From: Saprospiraceae bacterium
GTDB taxonomy: Bacteria; Bacteroidota; Bacteroidia; Chitinophagales; Saprospiraceae
DNA: 22,811 bases
Direction: 5' to 3'
Assembly: GCA_013361075.1 (NCBI GenBank)
Contig: JABWAJ010000016.1
Coordinates: 1 to 22,811, forward strand
How positions within the stretch are numbered: the first letter of the stretch is position 1; the number at the start of each line of letters is the position of its first letter. The translations under genes were made by a program, and so were the position numbers. Of the stretch, positions 1 through 7,719 are shown in pieces. The notes under the pieces were generated by a model. That model ran no database searches. It saw nothing but the letters and a program-made list of their open reading frames with translations, and had not been told where the DNA came from.

Positions 1-1
1 G

Positions 2-298
2 TTGCTGTCGCGCCCAGGTTATCCAATCGACCACAAAAAAATAATAGATGCCTGCGCAGCTAACCGGGTTGCCATTGAAATCAATGCAAGTCCGTATCGC
101 CTCGACCTCGACTGGCGTTGGATACCTTATGCCATAGAAAAAGGGGTTCTGCTCAGCATCAACCCGGATGCACATAGCAAAGAAGGCATTGGGGATATTC
201 TGTATGGTGTGTGTGCCGCCAGAAAAGGCGGATTGACCTCAGAATTTTGTCTGAATGCGCGCGATGCTGCTGATTTTCAAGAATTAACAGCTCGTTAA
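2..298 (+). CDS. polX: C-terminal end of PolX-type PHP-domain protein (partial)
   Basis: The reading frame enters from the left edge, so only the last 98 residues are visible; the first codon is an internal TTG (Leu), not a start. The visible part has the motifs of the PHP phosphoesterase domain that closes bacterial family-X DNA polymerases: LSRPGYPID, then EINASPYRLDLDWRW, then INPDAHSKEGIGD followed by YGVCAARKG. In that family the Asn/Asp/His residues of these motifs bind catalytic metals of a 3'-5' exonuclease used in base-excision repair. The polymerase half would lie outside the window, so a stand-alone PHP (histidinol-phosphatase-like) protein is not excluded. Stop is TAA. Confidence 0.8.
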   Translation: MLSRPGYPIDHKKIIDACAANRVAIEINASPYRLDLDWRWIPYAIEKGVLLSINPDAHSKEGIGDILYGVCAARKGGLTSEFCLNARDAADFQELTAR

Positions 299-306
299 CA
301 ATCATT

Positions 307-329
307 GAAAGCCTATTAACAGGGCTTTC
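307..329 (+). terminator. Weak stem-loop after polX
   Basis: A 7-bp perfect stem (GAAAGCC 307-313 with GGCTTTC 323-329) sits 8 bases after the polX stop. It has no T-run behind it, so it is at best a weak or factor-assisted terminator. Confidence 0.3.
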
Positions 330-342
330 CTGGCCTGGTCAA

Positions 343-350
343 TAACTTTG
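343..350 (+). promoter_or_regulatory. Possible -7 box (TAACTTTG) upstream of the DUF1573 gene
   Basis: TAACTTTG fits the Bacteroidota -7 consensus TAnnTTTG. No matching TTG/TTTG -33 box is found at the usual distance upstream. It would give a leader of roughly 85-90 nt before the ATG at 445. Confidence 0.3.
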
Positions 351-444
351 TGTCCACAAGGGTGTTAAAATTATGAATAGAAACGATTAATTTTGCGCCG
401 CTTTTCGGCAACTAATTTTTTGTAACTTAAAAACGACTTCTGAT

Positions 445-993
445 ATGTTAAAGACTTTCAAAACGGCTATCCTGGCTGTAGCGGTGCTGGATGCACTGGC
501 AAGCTGCCAAAATTCAAGCAGTGATATTCGTGATGCTGCCCGCCAGAATATTGAAAATGGTGTTCAGCCGGCTAATCCGAATGCTGCTGTTGATCCAACT
601 GCACAAACTCCGCCGGCAACAACTCCTGTGCCAACCGGCCCGACTACGGTAATGGAATTTGAAGAAACTACTTTCGACTTCGGTACTGTTCAGGATGGCG
701 AAAAAGTTTCCCACACGTACAAATTTAAAAACACGGGTTCTGAGCCATTGGTACTTGCAGACGCCAAAGGCAGCTGTGGTTGCACGGTTCCAAAATGGCC
801 ACGCGAGCCGATCGCACCGGGTGCCAGCAGCCAAATCACTGTAGAATTTGATTCTAAAGGCAAAGGCGGCAAACGCAACCAGAAAGTAACCATCACAGCA
901 AACACCAACCCGCCACAGAGCTTTTTGTACCTGACGGGCGAAGTAGCTGGCGGTACTGCTCCGGCATCTCCTCAGATCCAGGTAAATCAATAA
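445..993 (+). CDS. DUF1573 domain lipoprotein
   Basis: A 182-residue protein. The N-terminus is a lipoprotein signal: Lys3 and Lys6, a hydrophobic run (interrupted by Asp16) and a lipobox LASC with Cys21 as the lipidated residue. Residues 40-68 form a Pro/Ala/Thr-rich linker. Residues about 70-167 are a DUF1573 domain, recognised by TFDFGTVQDGEKVSHTYKFK, NTGSEPLVL, then GSCGCTVPKW (Cys111, Cys113) and a final strand YLTGEV. DUF1573 domains are immunoglobulin-like and common in Bacteroidota envelope proteins; no enzymatic activity is established. The protein probably sits in the periplasm or on the outer membrane. It is a single-gene unit between polX and a shared terminator. Confidence 0.85.
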   Translation: MLKTFKTAILAVAVLDALASCQNSSSDIRDAARQNIENGVQPANPNAAVDPTAQTPPATTPVPTGPTTVMEFEETTFDFGTVQDGEKVSHTYKFKNTGSEPLVLADAKGSCGCTVPKWPREPIAPGASSQITVEFDSKGKGGKRNQKVTITANTNPPQSFLYLTGEVAGGTAPASPQIQVNQ

Positions 994-1098
994 TTGAGGT
1001 ACGGCGGATTGCATAGGCAATCACCTTTGCATTCACCTTCAGTCATTAAGATACACAAACAGGTTACGCCGCTTCTTTGGACGCCGGTGTTACCATCC

Positions 1099-1141
1099 AA
1101 AAAAGGCCGCCCTGCACAGATGCAGAGCGGCCCTTTTTTTT
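1099..1141. terminator. Bidirectional intrinsic terminator
   Basis: A strong hairpin: GGCCGC (1105-1110) pairs with GCGGCC (1127-1132), continues past one C/A mismatch with CTGCA (1112-1116) against TGCAG (1121-1125), and has a 4-base loop. An A-run precedes it (1099-1104) and a T-run follows (1134-1141), so it works on both strands. It lies between the converging DUF1573 and TPR genes. Confidence 0.85.
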
Positions 1142-1157
1142 CCGGCAATTAAACTTC

Positions 1158-2507
1158 TTATCCCTTGAAATAAGGTTCCGGATTGGTTCCGCCGCTATTC
1201 AATACTTCGAGGCGACGTTTGAACTCATTGGATTTTTCCAGATCATCGCGACGGGCGAAAATTTCTTTCAGGGCCGTCAGGGTGCTGATGTCGTTTGCAT
1301 TCAGTGTTTCGCACCGCTGGAAGTAAGGCAACGCCAGGTCAAACTGGGCAGAAATTTCTTTCTTCTTTTCGTTGTACTTTTTCAGACCTTCCTTCGTATA
1401 GTCGTCGGCCAGCTTATTCAACTCCTGCGTCATGGCTGCAGCTTTGTTGTAATAAAGGGCACCGGCACTGTAAATGGCATCGAAGTACTTGGGGTCTTTC
1501 TGCAGCGACTGCTCGTAATAGCCAAGCGCTTTTGCGAAGTATTCGTCCGCTTTTGCTTTATTGCCGGCACCATATTCGCGCTGGTACAGGTTGTCAAAAA
1601 CGTTGCCAAGCGTAGTGTACAAAGAGATGTTGTCCGGCTCTTTTTCAATCGCCATCTGGAGTTTGCTAATCAACTGGTCTAATTTGCCTAATTTAAGGAA
1701 GTGGTTGATTTCAGCAAACAGGAGGGAAACATCGTCTGCATATTTTTTGCGGCCTTCCTCAAGGAATTTGTAGGCAGCTGCAATTCCTGCTTCATCCTTT
1801 ACATCAGCAGGCATTTTCATTTTGTACATTGCTTCATAGATCGCAGCCTTGTCGTACCCCATGCTGTACAACTTCTCAAAATGCTTGCCGGCCTCAGGGA
1901 GGTTGTTCGCGTTCAGCGCAGCGAGTCCGGTAATGTACAACTGGTCGTTGTAAGCTTCCGGCGTATCTAAGGAGCTTTTCTGCTCATTTGCTTTCAGCGT
2001 TTCATGCGAAGCCAGCAGAGCCTGAAAATGTTCATAAGCAGGCCCGAATGCCTTTTCTTCGTAGGCATAAATACCCATATTGTACAAATTGGGTTGCGCT
2101 GTGGCTAAGCCTTTCAGGACATCCTTTTTCTCGTAGCTTTTCTGTGCGAGCGTCAGGGCTTTCTGGAATGCCGCCGCTGCCTGGAGAGCCGGATTCTCTA
2201 CTTTCGGCAAATCATTTACATTCCCCAACCCCACTTGCTTCACCGTGACGATTTGCGTAGCGATCTCGTTGTAAATTTCACCTTTTTTGATCCAGGTTTC
2301 CGCCAAAACATTGGTCATGTCAGAGCCGGCAGCCACTTCGATGGCATCTACAGCTTCTTTGAGTTTGGCCTTATTGTTGGCCGGGTCTAAATAATAGGTT
2401 GATAGCGCTCTCCCGGCATTTTTCAGTTCCTTTTTAGGATCCTGTTGTGCCTGGGCATTATTTGCAAAGAGCACTAAAACTGTCAAACCAAAAAACAGTC
2501 TTTTCAT
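1158..2507 (-). CDS. Secreted TPR-repeat protein
   Basis: A 449-residue protein. The N-terminus MKRLFFGLTVLVLFANNAQA followed by Q is a clear Sec signal peptide with an AQA-type cleavage site, so the mature protein should be periplasmic. The rest is helical with several tetratricopeptide-like repeats, such as the parts around AAAAFQKALTLAQKSYEKKD, the stretch ending in AGKHFEKLYSMGYDKAAIYE, ISLYTTLGNVFDNLYQREYG and YFAKALGYYEQSLQKDPKYF. TPRs hold partner proteins; no enzymatic motif is visible and the partner cannot be named. It is transcribed away from gyrA, and the long repeat region 2607-2804 separates the two. The start at 2507 is fixed by the signal peptide. Confidence 0.85.
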   Translation of the reverse strand: MKRLFFGLTVLVLFANNAQAQQDPKKELKNAGRALSTYYLDPANNKAKLKEAVDAIEVAAGSDMTNVLAETWIKKGEIYNEIATQIVTVKQVGLGNVNDLPKVENPALQAAAAFQKALTLAQKSYEKKDVLKGLATAQPNLYNMGIYAYEEKAFGPAYEHFQALLASHETLKANEQKSSLDTPEAYNDQLYITGLAALNANNLPEAGKHFEKLYSMGYDKAAIYEAMYKMKMPADVKDEAGIAAAYKFLEEGRKKYADDVSLLFAEINHFLKLGKLDQLISKLQMAIEKEPDNISLYTTLGNVFDNLYQREYGAGNKAKADEYFAKALGYYEQSLQKDPKYFDAIYSAGALYYNKAAAMTQELNKLADDYTKEGLKKYNEKKKEISAQFDLALPYFQRCETLNANDISTLTALKEIFARRDDLEKSNEFKRRLEVLNSGGTNPEPYFKG

Positions 2508-2606
2508 GATGTGAAGACGTTTGTGTTATATAAAGTTCGCAAATGAGACGAGAATACCCCTTCAGGGTCATCTATTTTTTTGTTAAATTCTTCGGAACGG
2601 TTTGTT

Positions 2607-2804
2607 AATGGTTATTGGTATATTGGTTACTGGTTATTGGTCTGTTTTACCATCCCTCGGTTGTTGGTATATTGGTTACTGGTTATTGGTTATTTGGAGA
2701 GAACACGATATTGAAGTCTTTACATCATTCATCTCGGGGACGATAGAACAGACCAATAACTAATACACCAGTAACGAGTAACCAATACACCAGTAACCAG
2801 TAAC
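2607..2804. repeat. Palindromic TTGG/TTACTGG-rich intergenic repeat
   Basis: The 301-bp gap 2508-2808 holds no gene. Inside it an exact 27-bp direct repeat occurs at 2615-2641 and 2664-2690 (49-bp offset), built of TTGGTTA/CTGGTTA units. The right side (about 2751-2804) carries the reverse complement of the same units. The left flank around 2634-2660 also matches the reverse complement of about 2735-2758, including a perfect 13-base match (TTATTGGTCTGTT). The whole can fold into one long imperfect hairpin. It lies just behind the gyrA stop and could end that transcript. Confidence 0.75.
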
Positions 2805-2808
2805 TATC

Positions 2809-5424
2809 CTACTCTTCCGTAGGCTCCACTTCTGCCTCTTCTATGCCATTTTCCTGTTCTTCCCCGTTTCCGTTCTCATCTTCCTCAGAGTGGGGAACGA
2901 CGGCCACGTCTGCAATTTCATCATCGTCGTCAAGGCGAATGACGCGAACCCCCTGCGTAGCCCTGCCAAGCACCGGAATATCACTTACAGGCATCCGGAT
3001 GATGATACCAGAACGATTCGTAATCATTAAATCCTCTTCGTCTTTTACGGCTTTGATGGCAATGACCGCTCCGGTTCTTTCGGTAACGTTCATGTTTTTA
3101 ACGCCTTTCCCGCCGCGGTTCGTGAGTCGGTACTCATCAAAATCAGACCGCTTGCCGTTTCCTTTTTCTGAAACAACCAAAATGGTGGTATTTTTATCAC
3201 TCGGATCGAGGCAAACCATCCCAACAACTTCGTCGCGGCCACTGTCCTCTAAAGTCACACCACGAACGCCCGCTGCAGAGCGCCCCATAGAGCGCACTTT
3301 GGTTTCATTGAACCGGATGGCGTTCCCACTTCTTGTGGCGATAAAAATTTCGCTGTCGCCTGTTGTGAGTTTGGCTTCCAGCAGTTGGTCGCCCTCGTTG
3401 ATCAAAATGGCATTGATGCCACCTGCTCGGGGCCGGGAATAGGCTTCTACAGGTGTTTTTTTGATCACCCCCTTGCGTGTGCAGAACAAAATATAGTGGT
3501 TGTCTACAAATTCCCGATCTGTTAAATTCTGGATAATGATGTAGGCTTTGACTTTATCCTCTTTGGGAATCGAGAGGATGTTTTGAATGACCCTGCCACT
3601 TGATGTTTTACTGGCTTCAGGCACTTCATAGGCACGCAGCCAATAGCACCGCCCCTGCTCCGTAAACAACAACAGGTAGTTGTGGTTGGTGGCGATAAAC
3701 ATGTGCTCAACAAAATCTTCGTCCCGGGTTTTTGCCCCCATAGAGCCACGTCCGCCGCGCCCCTGGGTCCTGTATTCCGCCACCGGAGTCCGCTTGATGT
3801 ATCCCAGATGGGAAATGGTAATCACCACTTCTTCATCTTCGATCAAATCTTCAATGCTGATGTCCCCGTCTTCATAGTTGATTGCAGTGCGGCGGTCATC
3901 GCCATATTTTTCACGGATTTCAGACAATTCCTGCTTGATGATGCCGCGCTGGAGTTCTTCGCTGGCCAGAATCGCTTTGTATTCTTCAATTCTGCGGCAA
4001 ACCTCGTCGTATTCCTGTTGAATGCCGTCGCGTTCAAGGCCGGTCAGCTTTTGAAGACGCATTTCCAGAATGGCTTTGGCCTGAGCTTCAGAAAGCACAT
4101 TGCCCTCAAACAACTCGTATTCTTCCGATTTGGCGTCTTCAATAAGTTGGGCAAATTTTGACCAGAAAGCCTCTTTGTCTTCAATAAACCCGCCCTGCAT
4201 CAAGCCTTCTCTTGCTTCTTCAGCGGTCTTAGACGCCCTGATGAGCGTAATGACCTTGTCAATATAATCCAGAGCGATCAGCAACCCTACCAGAATATGT
4301 GCCCGGGCAATGGCCTTTTTCAAATCGAACTGGGTACGGCGCACAATGACCTCAATGCGGAATTTGATGAATTCGCGGATAAAATCCTTGAGGTTAAGGG
4401 TCATTGGCCGGCCGTTAACAAGAGCAATGTTGTTGACGCCGTAAGAAGATTGCAGGGGAGTATATTTGAACAACTGGCTCAAAATTACACTGGCAAGCCC
4501 GTCGCGTTTGATCTCTACGACGATCCGAACCCCTTCGCGCGAAGATTCATCGCGAATGTCGTGTACGCCTTCAATCTTCTTATCATTGACCAATTCGGCC
4601 ATTTTGGCCACCAGCATGGCTTTGTTAACCTGGTACGGAATCTCGGTGATGATGATGACTTCCCGGCCGCTGTAATCATTCTGGATTTCTGCTTTGCCCC
4701 GCACCACCACGCGGCCTCTTCCCGTTTCAAAGCCTTCTTTGACACCACTGTAGCCATAGATAATGCCCCCGGTAGGAAAATCCGGTGCTTTGATAAACTG
4801 CATCAATTCTTCTATGGTAATATCCGGGTTGTCTACTGTGGCTGCTATTCCGTCTACAACTTCCCGAAGGTTGTGGGGCAAAATATTGGTCGCCATCCCT
4901 ACGGCAATGCCGGAAGCACCATTGACCAGCAGGTTGGGCAATTTTGCAGGCAAAACGGTCGGTTCTTCCAGCGAATCATCAAAGTTGAGGGCAAAATCAA
5001 CAGTATCTTTGTTGATATCAGCAAGCATTTCATCGCTGATGCGGGCCAGACGGGCCTCGGTGTAACGCATGGCGGCAGGGCTGTCGCCATCCATTGACCC
5101 AAAGTTACCCTGGCCATCTACCAACGGATAACGAAGCGACCAATCCTGAGCCATCCGCACCATAGTATCATACACCGAAGAGTCGCCATGAGGGTGGTAT
5201 TTACCCAACACCTCCCCCACAATACGTGCCGACTTTTTGTGCCCCTTTCCATAACTGAGCCCAAGTTCAGTCATTCCGTATAACACCCGCCGGTGAACTG
5301 GCTTCAGCCCGTCCCTGACATCCGGCAACGCTCTGGCTACAATGACCGACATAGAGTAGTCTATGTAGGCCGACTTCATCTGATCCTCTATATTGACAGG
5401 AACAATCCGTTGATTGGAAGACAT
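2809..5424 (-). CDS. gyrA: DNA gyrase subunit A
   Basis: An 871-residue protein, full length for GyrA. With GyrB it introduces negative supercoils by passing one DNA duplex through another. The N-terminal topoisomerase part has PVHRRVLYGM, the quinolone-resistance region HPHGDSSVYD (Ser82 and Asp86, equivalent to E. coli Ser83 and Asp87, both the sensitive residues) and the catalytic Tyr121 in MRYTEARL. The C-terminal pinwheel domain contains the GyrA box as NRGGKG (about 769-774), which argues for gyrase rather than ParC. The last about 40 residues are an acidic Asp/Glu-rich tail. It is divergent from ubiE, with a 158-bp shared upstream region. The start MSSNQRIVPVNIEDQMKSAY fits the family. 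Confidence 0.97.
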   Translation of the reverse strand: MSSNQRIVPVNIEDQMKSAYIDYSMSVIVARALPDVRDGLKPVHRRVLYGMTELGLSYGKGHKKSARIVGEVLGKYHPHGDSSVYDTMVRMAQDWSLRYPLVDGQGNFGSMDGDSPAAMRYTEARLARISDEMLADINKDTVDFALNFDDSLEEPTVLPAKLPNLLVNGASGIAVGMATNILPHNLREVVDGIAATVDNPDITIEELMQFIKAPDFPTGGIIYGYSGVKEGFETGRGRVVVRGKAEIQNDYSGREVIIITEIPYQVNKAMLVAKMAELVNDKKIEGVHDIRDESSREGVRIVVEIKRDGLASVILSQLFKYTPLQSSYGVNNIALVNGRPMTLNLKDFIREFIKFRIEVIVRRTQFDLKKAIARAHILVGLLIALDYIDKVITLIRASKTAEEAREGLMQGGFIEDKEAFWSKFAQLIEDAKSEEYELFEGNVLSEAQAKAILEMRLQKLTGLERDGIQQEYDEVCRRIEEYKAILASEELQRGIIKQELSEIREKYGDDRRTAINYEDGDISIEDLIEDEEVVITISHLGYIKRTPVAEYRTQGRGGRGSMGAKTRDEDFVEHMFIATNHNYLLLFTEQGRCYWLRAYEVPEASKTSSGRVIQNILSIPKEDKVKAYIIIQNLTDREFVDNHYILFCTRKGVIKKTPVEAYSRPRAGGINAILINEGDQLLEAKLTTGDSEIFIATRSGNAIRFNETKVRSMGRSAAGVRGVTLEDSGRDEVVGMVCLDPSDKNTTILVVSEKGNGKRSDFDEYRLTNRGGKGVKNMNVTERTGAVIAIKAVKDEEDLMITNRSGIIIRMPVSDIPVLGRATQGVRVIRLDDDDEIADVAVVPHSEEDENGNGEEQENGIEEAEVEPTEE

Positions 5425-5485
5425 TGAGTATTTTTTGCTGATTTAGTCAAACAATTCATGCATTGCTGCATTTGATTAAGGATGG

Positions 5486-5493
5486 CAAAGGTA
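5486..5493 (-). promoter_or_regulatory. Possible gyrA -7 box (TACCTTTG)
   Basis: The minus strand reads TACCTTTG, matching TAnnTTTG, about 60 bases before the gyrA start. No TTG box lies at the normal spacing, so the call rests on the -7 element alone. Confidence 0.35.
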
Positions 5494-5510
5494 GTAAAAA
5501 GGGTGGAATT

Positions 5511-5546
5511 TTTGCGTTACCTGCCTCGTCAAAACTACTATCTTTG
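5511..5546 (+). promoter_or_regulatory. Probable ubiE promoter (TTTG ... TATCTTTG)
   Basis: TATCTTTG at 5539-5546 matches the Bacteroidota -7 consensus TAnnTTTG. A TTTG at 5511-5514 could serve as the -33 box, but the 24-base spacer is longer than the usual 19-21. It would give a leader of about 30 nt before the ATG at 5583. Confidence 0.45.
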
Positions 5547-5582
5547 CGCGCCACTCACTTAATCAGTTAATACATCCCGTTC

Positions 5583-6314
5583 ATGGCAAAAGAAACCGTC
5601 AAACCTTACGACCCGGATAGCAGTAAAAAGAGCCAGGTGTCGACCATGTTCAACAAAATTGCCCCTTATTACGATTTTCTTAATCGTTTTCTTTCTTTGG
5701 GAATTGATACCATCTGGCGCAAAAAAGCGATTGGGCAGCTTCGTGATAATCCTCCGAAAGTAGTCCTCGACGTTGCAACCGGTACAGCCGACGTAGCCCT
5801 TGCCCTGGCGGGAACATTCCGCCCGCAACGCATCATAGGACTGGACATTTCTGCTCAAATGCTTGAAATTGGGCGGCAAAAAGTGAGCAAACAAAACCTG
5901 AACGAGGTAATTGAACTGATCGAGGGGGATTCCGAAAATTTACCTTTTGCAGACAATACGTTTGATGCCATTACCGTTGCTTTTGGTGTCAGGAATTTTG
6001 AAAACCTGGAGAAAGGATTGGCGGAAATGCAGCGGGTTTTGAAAGGTGGCGGAAAGTTGGTCGTTCTGGAGTTTTCCCGTCCGAGAATCTTTCCTTTCAA
6101 GCAGTTGTTCCAGTTCTATTTCAAAAATATTCTTCCGGTCATTGGCAGAATTACTTCCAAAGACCCAAGGGCCTACAGCTACCTTTACGAATCGGTACAG
6201 GTGTTTCCTGAAGGCATAGAATTTTTAAATATTTTATCAAAAACGGGCTATCAATCCCAGCGATGCATCCCTTTAACATTTGGAATATGTTCGATTTACG
6301 TGGCAATAAAATAA
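5583..6314 (+). CDS. ubiE: Demethylmenaquinone methyltransferase (UbiE/MenG)
   Basis: A 243-residue class I SAM-dependent methyltransferase that makes menaquinone from demethylmenaquinone, the last step of the pathway. Family signatures are FNKIAPYYDFLNRFLSLGID near the N-terminus, the SAM-binding motif VLDVATGTADVALAL, the acidic strand end GLDISAQMLEIG, and AFGVRNFENLEKGLAEMQRV with LEFSRP after it. In Bacteroidota, which normally use menaquinone, the MenG role is the expected one. The stop overlaps the nearest downstream ATG in the porT frame by one base (TAATG at 6312-6316), so the two genes look cotranscribed and perhaps translationally coupled. Confidence 0.95.
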   Translation: MAKETVKPYDPDSSKKSQVSTMFNKIAPYYDFLNRFLSLGIDTIWRKKAIGQLRDNPPKVVLDVATGTADVALALAGTFRPQRIIGLDISAQMLEIGRQKVSKQNLNEVIELIEGDSENLPFADNTFDAITVAFGVRNFENLEKGLAEMQRVLKGGGKLVVLEFSRPRIFPFKQLFQFYFKNILPVIGRITSKDPRAYSYLYESVQVFPEGIEFLNILSKTGYQSQRCIPLTFGICSIYVAIK

Positions 6315-7009
6315 TGCTGGCGCTGCTTCCTGCGCTCTTTGTTGTATCCATCGCACAAGCCCAGCGCTTTAGTGGCGGCAACTACAATTTTTACAATTTT
6401 GAAAAAAAGGCCTACTATTTCGGCATTACGCTGGGCAGGAATACTTCTTCTTTCAAACCTTTTCGCTCGAAGGAGTTTTTGCTGAACGACACCATCATTG
6501 GCATCGAAGGCATCAGTGGCCCCGGATTCAACCTGGGCATCGTGACCAACCTGAAAATCGGGGATTATTTCGATTTTCGCTTCACGCCCACCCTGTCATT
6601 TGCCGAACGCAATATCCGGTACAATAAAGACAGCCGGTTTGCCAATTTCAGCCAGCGCAGCATTGAACAGGTTTTGGTAGAAATGCCGTTCCAGTTTCGG
6701 TACAAATCAGCGCCTTACCGCGATTTTCGCCTTTTTGTCACCGCAGGGATAAAGTACTCTTTTGACGTTGCCAGCGATTCGCGTACCCGACAGGCCGGAA
6801 ATATTGTCAAAATTGCCCCCAATGACTTTGCCGTGGAATATGGTGCCGGCATTCAGTTTTTCTTCCCTTATTTTATTTTTTCACCTGAATTCAAAATGTC
6901 GCACGGCATCGGCAACATCCTCATTTACAACGACAACATAGAGGAATCCACGGTATTGGATAAAATCCTGTCCAGAACCTTTACCATTTCTCTGCACTTC
7001 GAAGGGTAA
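6287..7009 (+). CDS. porT: PorT-like T9SS outer-membrane protein
   Basis: About 240 residues with a signal peptide ending in VVSIAQAQ, then a beta-rich body typical of an 8-stranded outer-membrane barrel. Family-like parts are FEKKAYYFGITLGRNTSSF, GPGFNLGIVTNLKIGDYFDF, RFTPTLSFAERNIRY, VEMPFQFRYKS and EYGAGIQFFFPYFIFSPEFK. PorT (SprT) is required for the type IX secretion system in Porphyromonas and Flavobacterium. Three in-frame ATGs exist: 6263, 6287 and 6314. The one at 6287 is preferred because it gives the signal peptide a positive N-region (Arg and Lys) before the hydrophobic core; 6314 would leave none, and 6263 overlaps ubiE more. It sits directly behind ubiE, an arrangement I recall from other Bacteroidota. 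Only 2 bases separate its stop from the opposing acpH stop. Confidence 0.85.
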   Translation: MFDLRGNKIMLALLPALFVVSIAQAQRFSGGNYNFYNFEKKAYYFGITLGRNTSSFKPFRSKEFLLNDTIIGIEGISGPGFNLGIVTNLKIGDYFDFRFTPTLSFAERNIRYNKDSRFANFSQRSIEQVLVEMPFQFRYKSAPYRDFRLFVTAGIKYSFDVASDSRTRQAGNIVKIAPNDFAVEYGAGIQFFFPYFIFSPEFKMSHGIGNILIYNDNIEESTVLDKILSRTFTISLHFEG

Positions 7010-7011
7010 GC

Positions 7012-7590
7012 TTATTGCCTGAATGCGTTGACAGCAGCGATCAGGTCCGGAAAAAACAACCCGAACTCTTCCTGCAACTGAGGCATGTGGAGCTTCAGGC
7101 TTTCAACAGCACCATCCAAATGGGTTGGCGCCGACACAAAATGCCGCATGCGCTGAAAAGCAAAATCGAGGCCTTCAAATGTTCCGTATTTCGACAACCA
7201 ATTGTCAGAAATCATGCGTTGAAGGCGCTGACTGACCGGCTCAGGCATCAAATGGCGGTGGCGCAACAATACTTCATAAGCCCGTCCGGCAAAATCATGC
7301 AAAGGCTCCTGACTATATTGCGCCCAGTTTTGGGTGAGCAAATGGTCGTAATATACATCCATTAAAACAGAAGCATATTTGTGATGTTCGGGATAGAGCC
7401 TCCGCACTCCCTGCAAAACGGAGGGGTGCTGGTCCGTAAAAGTATCTATCAGCCGGTGCAGTTTGACACCTTCCCTAACAGCACTGGGCAGGGCCTGAAC
7501 CTGCTTGTTGCGCAAAAAATCACCCAGAAAATTTCCGACAATCCAGCCTTCGTTGTCGCCTGATAGAAAAGTATGTGCAAGAAAATTCAT
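7012..7590 (-). CDS. acpH: Acyl-carrier-protein phosphodiesterase (AcpH/DUF479)
   Basis: A 192-residue protein from the ATG at 7590, whose MNFLAH start is the usual one in this family; an in-frame ATG at 7647 adds 19 residues with no family match. AcpH removes the 4'-phosphopantetheine group from holo-ACP and so returns it to the apo form. Metal-site motifs of this HD-like family are present: GNFLGDF (Asp24), KLHRLIDTFTDQHP (His45, Asp49) and MDVYYDHLL (Asp78, Asp82, His83). It converges on porT with a 2-base gap. The substrate role is taken from the E. coli protein and not shown here. Confidence 0.85.
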   Translation of the reverse strand: MNFLAHTFLSGDNEGWIVGNFLGDFLRNKQVQALPSAVREGVKLHRLIDTFTDQHPSVLQGVRRLYPEHHKYASVLMDVYYDHLLTQNWAQYSQEPLHDFAGRAYEVLLRHRHLMPEPVSQRLQRMISDNWLSKYGTFEGLDFAFQRMRHFVSAPTHLDGAVESLKLHMPQLQEEFGLFFPDLIAAVNAFRQ

Positions 7591-7719
7591 ATCAATTCGA
7601 AAAATTTGAAGAAGGTTAAGGTGAAAAGTATAAAGTGGGATAAGCATTTATCGCGGAAACGCAAACTTTACTTTAAACTTTGCACTTTCGGCTATAGCCT
7701 TTGAGATAACAAATAAACC

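Noticed and set aside
2615..2690. CRISPR-like pair of 27-bp repeats
   Set aside because: Only two direct copies, a 22-bp interval, low-complexity units and inverted copies nearby; no cas genes. It is a palindromic repeat.
4297..5097. A 266-codon open frame on the plus strand inside gyrA
   Set aside because: It lies wholly antisense to gyrA, whose motifs are continuous; the antisense product has no recognisable family, signal or start context.
5452..5470. ATGCA/TGCAT mini-palindrome in the gyrA leader as an operator
   Set aside because: Five-base arms are expected by chance; there is no second copy or known regulator to support it.
7656..7690. AAAGTTTAAAGT-type tract between acpH and the helicase gene
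   Set aside because: Short AT-rich low complexity with loose symmetry; too weak to call a repeat element or promoter.
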